Assembly: GCA_007129455.1 (NCBI GenBank)
Contig: SKVL01000007.1
Span: forward strand, 1 to 8,845
DNA length: 8,845 bases
Direction: 5' to 3'
Source of the DNA: Candidatus Campbelliibacteriota bacterium
Lineage (GTDB): Bacteria; Patescibacteriota; Minisyncoccia; Phycocordibacterales; CSBR16-193
Position 1 is the first letter of the stretch. Every line of letters begins with the position of its first letter. Of the stretch, positions 6,207 through 8,845 are shown piece after piece. The position numbers and the translations under genes were made by a program. The notes below the pieces were generated by a model. The model was not told where the DNA came from and made no database searches. It saw nothing but the letters and a program-made list of their open reading frames with translations.

Positions 6207-6451
6207 TCGATGTCCAAGAGGGACGGACTTGAAACATCTTGTCAAAGCCACACTTTGAAACACCGGAGTTTTTCTATCAATTTTTGAACCTTAAAGAAAT
6301 TATAAAATATTTAATATTATTCCTAAAAAGCGGAACTACGATAAACATGTTGACAAGGAATCCTCGTTCTATCAAAAAGTTGACCAAGAGCGGTGGATCA
6401 TCTTAAACTCGGGTGCGGCTCCGTCGACGACCGCTCCGCGTCACTCTTCTC

Positions 6452-6470
6452 GGCTGACAGGTATTCAGCC
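6452..6470 (-). terminator. Hairpin just after the ATPase gene, without a U-run
   Basis: A perfect 6-bp stem ggctga (6452-6457) and tcagcc (6465-6470) with a 7-nt loop starts 9 nt downstream of the ATPase stop codon. The position suits a terminator or 3' end protector, but no T-tract follows on the minus strand. Confidence 0.3.
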
Positions 6471-6479
6471 ACCGATGAT

Positions 6480-7670
6480 CTACAAAACCACCGGCGAGAT
6501 GAACCCTTTCTCATCAACGAACTTCTTGGAGATGATATAAGCTTCGGGAAGAGAGAGTTTTTCGGATATTTTTTTCAGTTTGGCAAGATCGTGATCCACT
6601 CCTTTCAGTTTTATCTCGAAAGCGATCTTTTTTTCCAGTATCAGATCTATTTCTTCTTTGTTCCGCTTGTTATAAAAAGATAATTTTCCGTATTTACTCA
6701 ACTGATTGACCACGCCGTTCTCAAAAAGTTGCGAATCGTTAACATTGCCGATCATCCCCAAAAGTCCGGTATCGCTAAAGTAAACTTTTTTTCCTCCCGC
6801 CACCGAACGATCAACTCCTTTTGAGTATCTCGGCATCAGTTTGATGATGAAAGTACTTTGCAAAAACTCCAAGTAGTCATAGACCTTGGAGCGGGTCACA
6901 CCCAGCTCATCGGCAACTCTGGTCACATCCAAAGGAGACCCCACTCTCGGTACCAAAAGCAAAATCAGATCACGCAACTCCTGGATGTCTTTGTAATCCG
7001 AAAGGATCTTCAGATCTTTTTCAAAGAATGAAGCGAAGATGTTCTTTAATATCATTTTCTTCGTTTCTTTATCTTTCTCCAAAACGACAGCCGGAAAACC
7101 TCCGTATCGCAAAAAGTTTTCATAGTCCGTTTCAAAACTTTTATGAATGAACAAATCGCCGATTCCGACGACCTCCGATATCTTTGCATCTTCCATTTTG
7201 TCGGCTTCTATCCTATCTTGAAAATACAAATATTCTTTGAAGCTGAGAGGAACAAGCTGAAAAAGAAACTTCCTGCCGGACAAAGACTCGGGAAAAAGGT
7301 TCTTCAAATAAAAGTTGGATGAACCGGTTACAATGAACTTGACTTGATAATGGTCGATCAAGTATTTGATCACCCTGGTAACCTCCGGGAAGATCTGTAT
7401 CTCGTCAATGCACACATACATTCTCTGGTCACCATCACCATCAGAGAGATTGGACAATCTTTTGTAAATATTATTGTAGTCAATGTCTTCAAAAACCTTG
7501 ACATCCAAAGGGTTCTCAAAATCAAACCACAGTTTTCTACCACTACCGATATCATCGTAAAGTTGACGCATCAATGTCGTCTTGCCGACCTGTCTCATTC
7601 CGACAATTATCAAGGACTCCTTATTGTCCAAGTATTTCCGAAGTTTTCCAAACAAAGCTCTTTTTTTCAT
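6480..7670 (-). CDS. AAA-family ATPase with DUF4143 domain
   Basis: ATPase of 396 aa of the AAA_14/DUF4143 group, abundant in archaea and in reduced bacterial genomes; its cellular role is not established. The Walker A loop is GMRQVGKTT (24-32), Walker B is YVCIDEIQ (85-92; D89, E90), sensor 1 is VTGSSNF (114-120) and a candidate arginine finger lies in SLSGRK (129-134). LVPLSFKEY (139-147) and YGGFPAVV are group hallmarks. A winged-helix segment follows with DVTRVADELGVTRSKVYDYL. The C-terminal part shows NKEEIDLIL and AFEIKLKG, the E/D...ExK pattern of a PD-(D/E)xK nuclease-like fold. It is transcribed alone, between rpiB and rpe. Its DNA is AT-richer than the flanking metabolic genes, suggesting separate acquisition. 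The ATG at 7670 sits at the edge of a tandem repeat that probably controls it. Confidence 0.87.
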   Translation of the reverse strand: MKKRALFGKLRKYLDNKESLIIVGMRQVGKTTLMRQLYDDIGSGRKLWFDFENPLDVKVFEDIDYNNIYKRLSNLSDGDGDQRMYVCIDEIQIFPEVTRVIKYLIDHYQVKFIVTGSSNFYLKNLFPESLSGRKFLFQLVPLSFKEYLYFQDRIEADKMEDAKISEVVGIGDLFIHKSFETDYENFLRYGGFPAVVLEKDKETKKMILKNIFASFFEKDLKILSDYKDIQELRDLILLLVPRVGSPLDVTRVADELGVTRSKVYDYLEFLQSTFIIKLMPRYSKGVDRSVAGGKKVYFSDTGLLGMIGNVNDSQLFENGVVNQLSKYGKLSFYNKRNKEEIDLILEKKIAFEIKLKGVDHDLAKLKKISEKLSLPEAYIISKKFVDEKGFISPVVL

Positions 7671-7732
7671 ATTTGTCTAATAATTAATACAAATTTGTGC
7701 ATATTTGTATCAAAAATATTACAAATTTGTAT
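7668..7732. repeat. Imperfect 32-bp tandem repeat with ATTTGT half-sites over the ATPase promoter
   Basis: Two 32-bp units (7671-7702 and 7703-7734) match at about 24 of 32 positions. ATTTGT recurs at 7671, 7693, 7703 and 7725, giving 22-10-22 bp spacing. ACAAATTTGT is a perfect palindrome at 7689-7698 and again at 7721-7730, where flanking bases extend it to 12 bp. The string catatttgt occurs at the start codon (7668-7676) and again at 7700-7708. The geometry resembles paired operator sites. Confidence 0.6.
7684..7713 (-). promoter_or_regulatory. Putative ATPase gene promoter inside the tandem repeat
   Basis: A TTGATA -35 (7713..7708) and a TATTAA -10 (7689..7684) are 18 bp apart on the minus strand, placing the transcript start about 7 nt before the ATG at 7670. 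Both elements lie within the palindromic repeat, so a bound regulator would block it. Confidence 0.45.
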
Positions 7733-7762
7733 AAAAGTCAATCAAAAACAACGAGAAAGCTA

Positions 7763-8248
7763 TCATCTCAAACTTTTTTCTATCTTCCCTATCCTCCTTT
7801 TGTGCCTCTCCTCTTCAGTAAACGGCGTCTTGAGCCACAGCTTAACCGCATCCTTGGCTTGCGTCTCGCTCAAGAAGCGCGCTCCCAAAGAGAGAATATT
7901 GGAGTCGTTGTGCTCTCTGGAGAGTTTGATGATGTCGTCTTTTCTCTCCCCTCCTTCGCTTCCTTCCAATACCGCCGGCTTTATATAGACCACCGCCCTG
8001 ACATTGGGAGATCTGTTGGCAACGATCGCTTCACCTTGACCGGATCCGCCCAGAACTATTCCGCGAACGGATTCGGGGTTCTTTGAAACTTCCTCGGCAA
8101 CCGGTGCCACGAAGTCCGGATAGTCATCGCTCTCGTCATAAGAGTGGGCTCCCTTGTCCTCAACCTCGTAACCCAGCTCGGAGACATAAGAGATGAGTTT
8201 CTCTTTGAGGTCAAAGCCGGCGTGGTCGCTTGCGAATAGGACTTTCAT
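7763..8248 (-). CDS. rpiB: Ribose-5-phosphate isomerase B (RpiB/LacA family)
   Basis: Cytoplasmic isomerase that interconverts ribose 5-phosphate and ribulose 5-phosphate, 161 aa. Family motifs are FASDHAGFDLK (5-15), DYPDFVAPVAEEV (42-54), GIVLGGSGQGEAIVANR (63-79), LSREHNDSNILSLGARF (109-125) and the C-terminal EEERHKRRIGKIE (145-157). The Cys of the E. coli type (ICGTG) is absent; the loop reads GGSGQGE, as in the actinobacterial type, where the Glu (here E73) is the catalytic base. Residues 93-105 (a Gly/Glu/Arg-rich stretch) look like a short insertion. The start lies 5 nt after the GAPDH stop, so the two are co-transcribed. It could in principle act on allose phosphate, but the nearby rpe and transketolase genes support the ribose role. 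Confidence 0.92.
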   Translation of the reverse strand: MKVLFASDHAGFDLKEKLISYVSELGYEVEDKGAHSYDESDDYPDFVAPVAEEVSKNPESVRGIVLGGSGQGEAIVANRSPNVRAVVYIKPAVLEGSEGGERKDDIIKLSREHNDSNILSLGARFLSETQAKDAVKLWLKTPFTEEERHKRRIGKIEKSLR

Positions 8249-8253
8249 ATTCG

Positions 8254-8845
8254 TTATTTAGACTCAAGCGCGTATTTCCCCGTTATTATCACATGCTTCA
8301 AAAGCATCGCCGTGTAACCCATCTCGTTGTCGTACCAGGCCAGCACCTTGACCAAATTGCCTCCGACAACGCGAGTGAAGGAAAGATCGGCTATAGAGCC
8401 GTACTCCGACCCGATTATGTCACTTGATACTATCGGCTCGTCGGTCGTGGTGAATATCCCTCTCCATCTATCGCTCTCCGAGGCATCTTTCAAAGCTCCG
8501 TTTATCTCCTCAACGGTGGTATCTCTTGAAGCGATGAAGGTTATGTCTGCAATGGAGCCGGTCACGACCGGCACCCTCAAGGCGATACCGTCGAACTTGC
8601 CATCCAAATCGGTGATGACCTTGGTGGTGGCGCTCGCCGCTCCCGTTGATGTCGGCACAATGTTCTGAGCCGCAGCCCTTCCCAGCCGTGGATTCTTTTT
8701 ATTGAAAGAGTCAACGACCGACTGGCTGATAGTGTAGGCGTGTACGGTGTTAAGAAGCGCTTTCTCTATTCCGACAGCGTCGTGCAAGATCCGAACCGGC
8801 GGAGAGCCGGCGTTGGTGGTGCAAGATGCGTTGGAGCTCACGACC
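8254..8845 (-). CDS. gap: Glyceraldehyde-3-phosphate dehydrogenase, C-terminal part (runs off the window)
   Basis: The 5' end lies beyond the window edge; the GTG at 8841 is an internal Val codon in the catalytic-site motif, not a start. About 197 residues are visible, covering the catalytic domain of this NAD(P)-dependent glycolytic enzyme, which oxidises glyceraldehyde 3-phosphate to 1,3-bisphosphoglycerate. The active-site Cys is in SNASCTTN, the catalytic His in TVHAYT, and phosphate binding in GRAAAQNIVPTSTGAA; WYDNEMGYT near the end is the C-terminal cofactor-side motif. After CTTN the sequence is AGSPPVRILHD, where most bacterial enzymes have CLAPLAKVLHD, so the second conserved Cys is missing, which does not affect the mechanism. 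The stop is 5 nt before the rpiB start. Confidence 0.95.
   Translation of the reverse strand, partial: VVSSNASCTTNAGSPPVRILHDAVGIEKALLNTVHAYTISQSVVDSFNKKNPRLGRAAAQNIVPTSTGAASATTKVITDLDGKFDGIALRVPVVTGSIADITFIASRDTTVEEINGALKDASESDRWRGIFTTTDEPIVSSDIIGSEYGSIADLSFTRVVGGNLVKVLAWYDNEMGYTAMLLKHVIITGKYALESK

Larger units (their letters stand above)
6142..6479. other. 338-bp gap without a supported gene; rpe promoter and possible structured leader
   Basis: No reading frame here looks coding. On the minus strand a TTGATA (6188..6183) and TAAAGT (6165..6160) with a 17-bp spacer could drive rpe with a leader of about 12 nt. A perfect TATAAT further upstream (6304..6299) would instead give a leader near 150 nt. 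That leader could fold into tcaaag/ctttga (6242-6258, 5-nt loop), gtcc/ggac (6212-6224) and a ttatc/gataa hairpin near 6183-6195. A pair of imperfect direct repeats occurs at 6149-6177 and 6186-6206. A 24-codon ATG frame at 6237..6163 could be an upstream ORF, but nothing supports it beyond being open. The part from 6390 to 6479 is GC-richer and I recognise nothing in it except one hairpin. Confidence 0.5.

Noticed and set aside
6163..6237. 24-codon minus-strand ORF upstream of rpe
   Set aside because: It has an ATG but no ribosome-binding site, no recognisable composition, and spans the predicted promoter; retained only as a possible upstream ORF in the gap description.
6350..6420. TTGACA at 6350-6355 and TTGACC nearby as a plus-strand promoter
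   Set aside because: No -10 sits at suitable spacing for the first, and there is no plus-strand gene downstream to serve.
6393..6683. Plus-strand open frame of 96 codons
   Set aside because: It overlaps the ATPase C-terminus on the opposite strand, and its product has no recognisable features.
7668..7734. The repeated palindromes before the ATPase as a CRISPR array or insertion-sequence ends
   Set aside because: Only two imperfect 32-bp units without unique spacers, no cas genes, and no transposase gene nearby.

Overview
The window looks like part of a small, fermentative bacterial genome of the Candidate Phyla Radiation (Patescibacteria, Parcubacteria-like). This is an inference from gene content: a split two-subunit transketolase, a compact set of sugar-phosphate enzymes, several divergent versions of core enzymes, two toxin-antitoxin modules and a DUF4143-type ATPase. 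Genes are tightly packed and no start has a normally spaced Shine-Dalgarno motif. No taxonomic marker gene is present, so the assignment stays tentative.

Layout. (1) 26-892 (-) is a class II fructose-bisphosphate aldolase family gene, divergent from a PfkB-family sugar kinase at 973-1980 (+); they share an 80-bp promoter region. (2) 1981-3490 is an AT-richer accessory segment: a bidirectional terminator, a decayed fragment of an mntA-like gene, hicA and hicB (-), a second nearly identical terminator, then hepT and mntA (-). The decayed fragment at 2074-2227 is a gapless imperfect copy of the end of the intact mntA at 3141-3294. (3) 3557-6141 (-) is an operon rpe - tktN - tktC (ribulose-phosphate 3-epimerase and both transketolase halves). 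(4) 6142-6479 is a 338-bp gap with no convincing gene; it holds the rpe promoter and a possibly structured leader. (5) 6480-7670 (-) is an AAA/DUF4143 ATPase preceded by an imperfect 32-bp tandem repeat carrying short palindromes. (6) 7763-8845 (-) is rpiB directly after the C-terminal part of a glyceraldehyde-3-phosphate dehydrogenase gene that runs off the window.

The metabolic genes fit together. RpiB, Rpe and transketolase interconvert pentose phosphates and feed glyceraldehyde 3-phosphate to GAPDH. The aldolase and the PfkB kinase could handle fructose bisphosphate or, with no transaldolase visible here, possibly sedoheptulose bisphosphate. The toxin-antitoxin genes and the ATPase are accessory cargo between these metabolic blocks.

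I found no clearly new multi-gene system. The most interesting items are the decayed mntA/hepT copy with its repeated terminator, an Rpe lacking two usual metal-binding histidines, the operator-like repeat before the ATPase, and the consistent pattern of very short leaders without Shine-Dalgarno sites.
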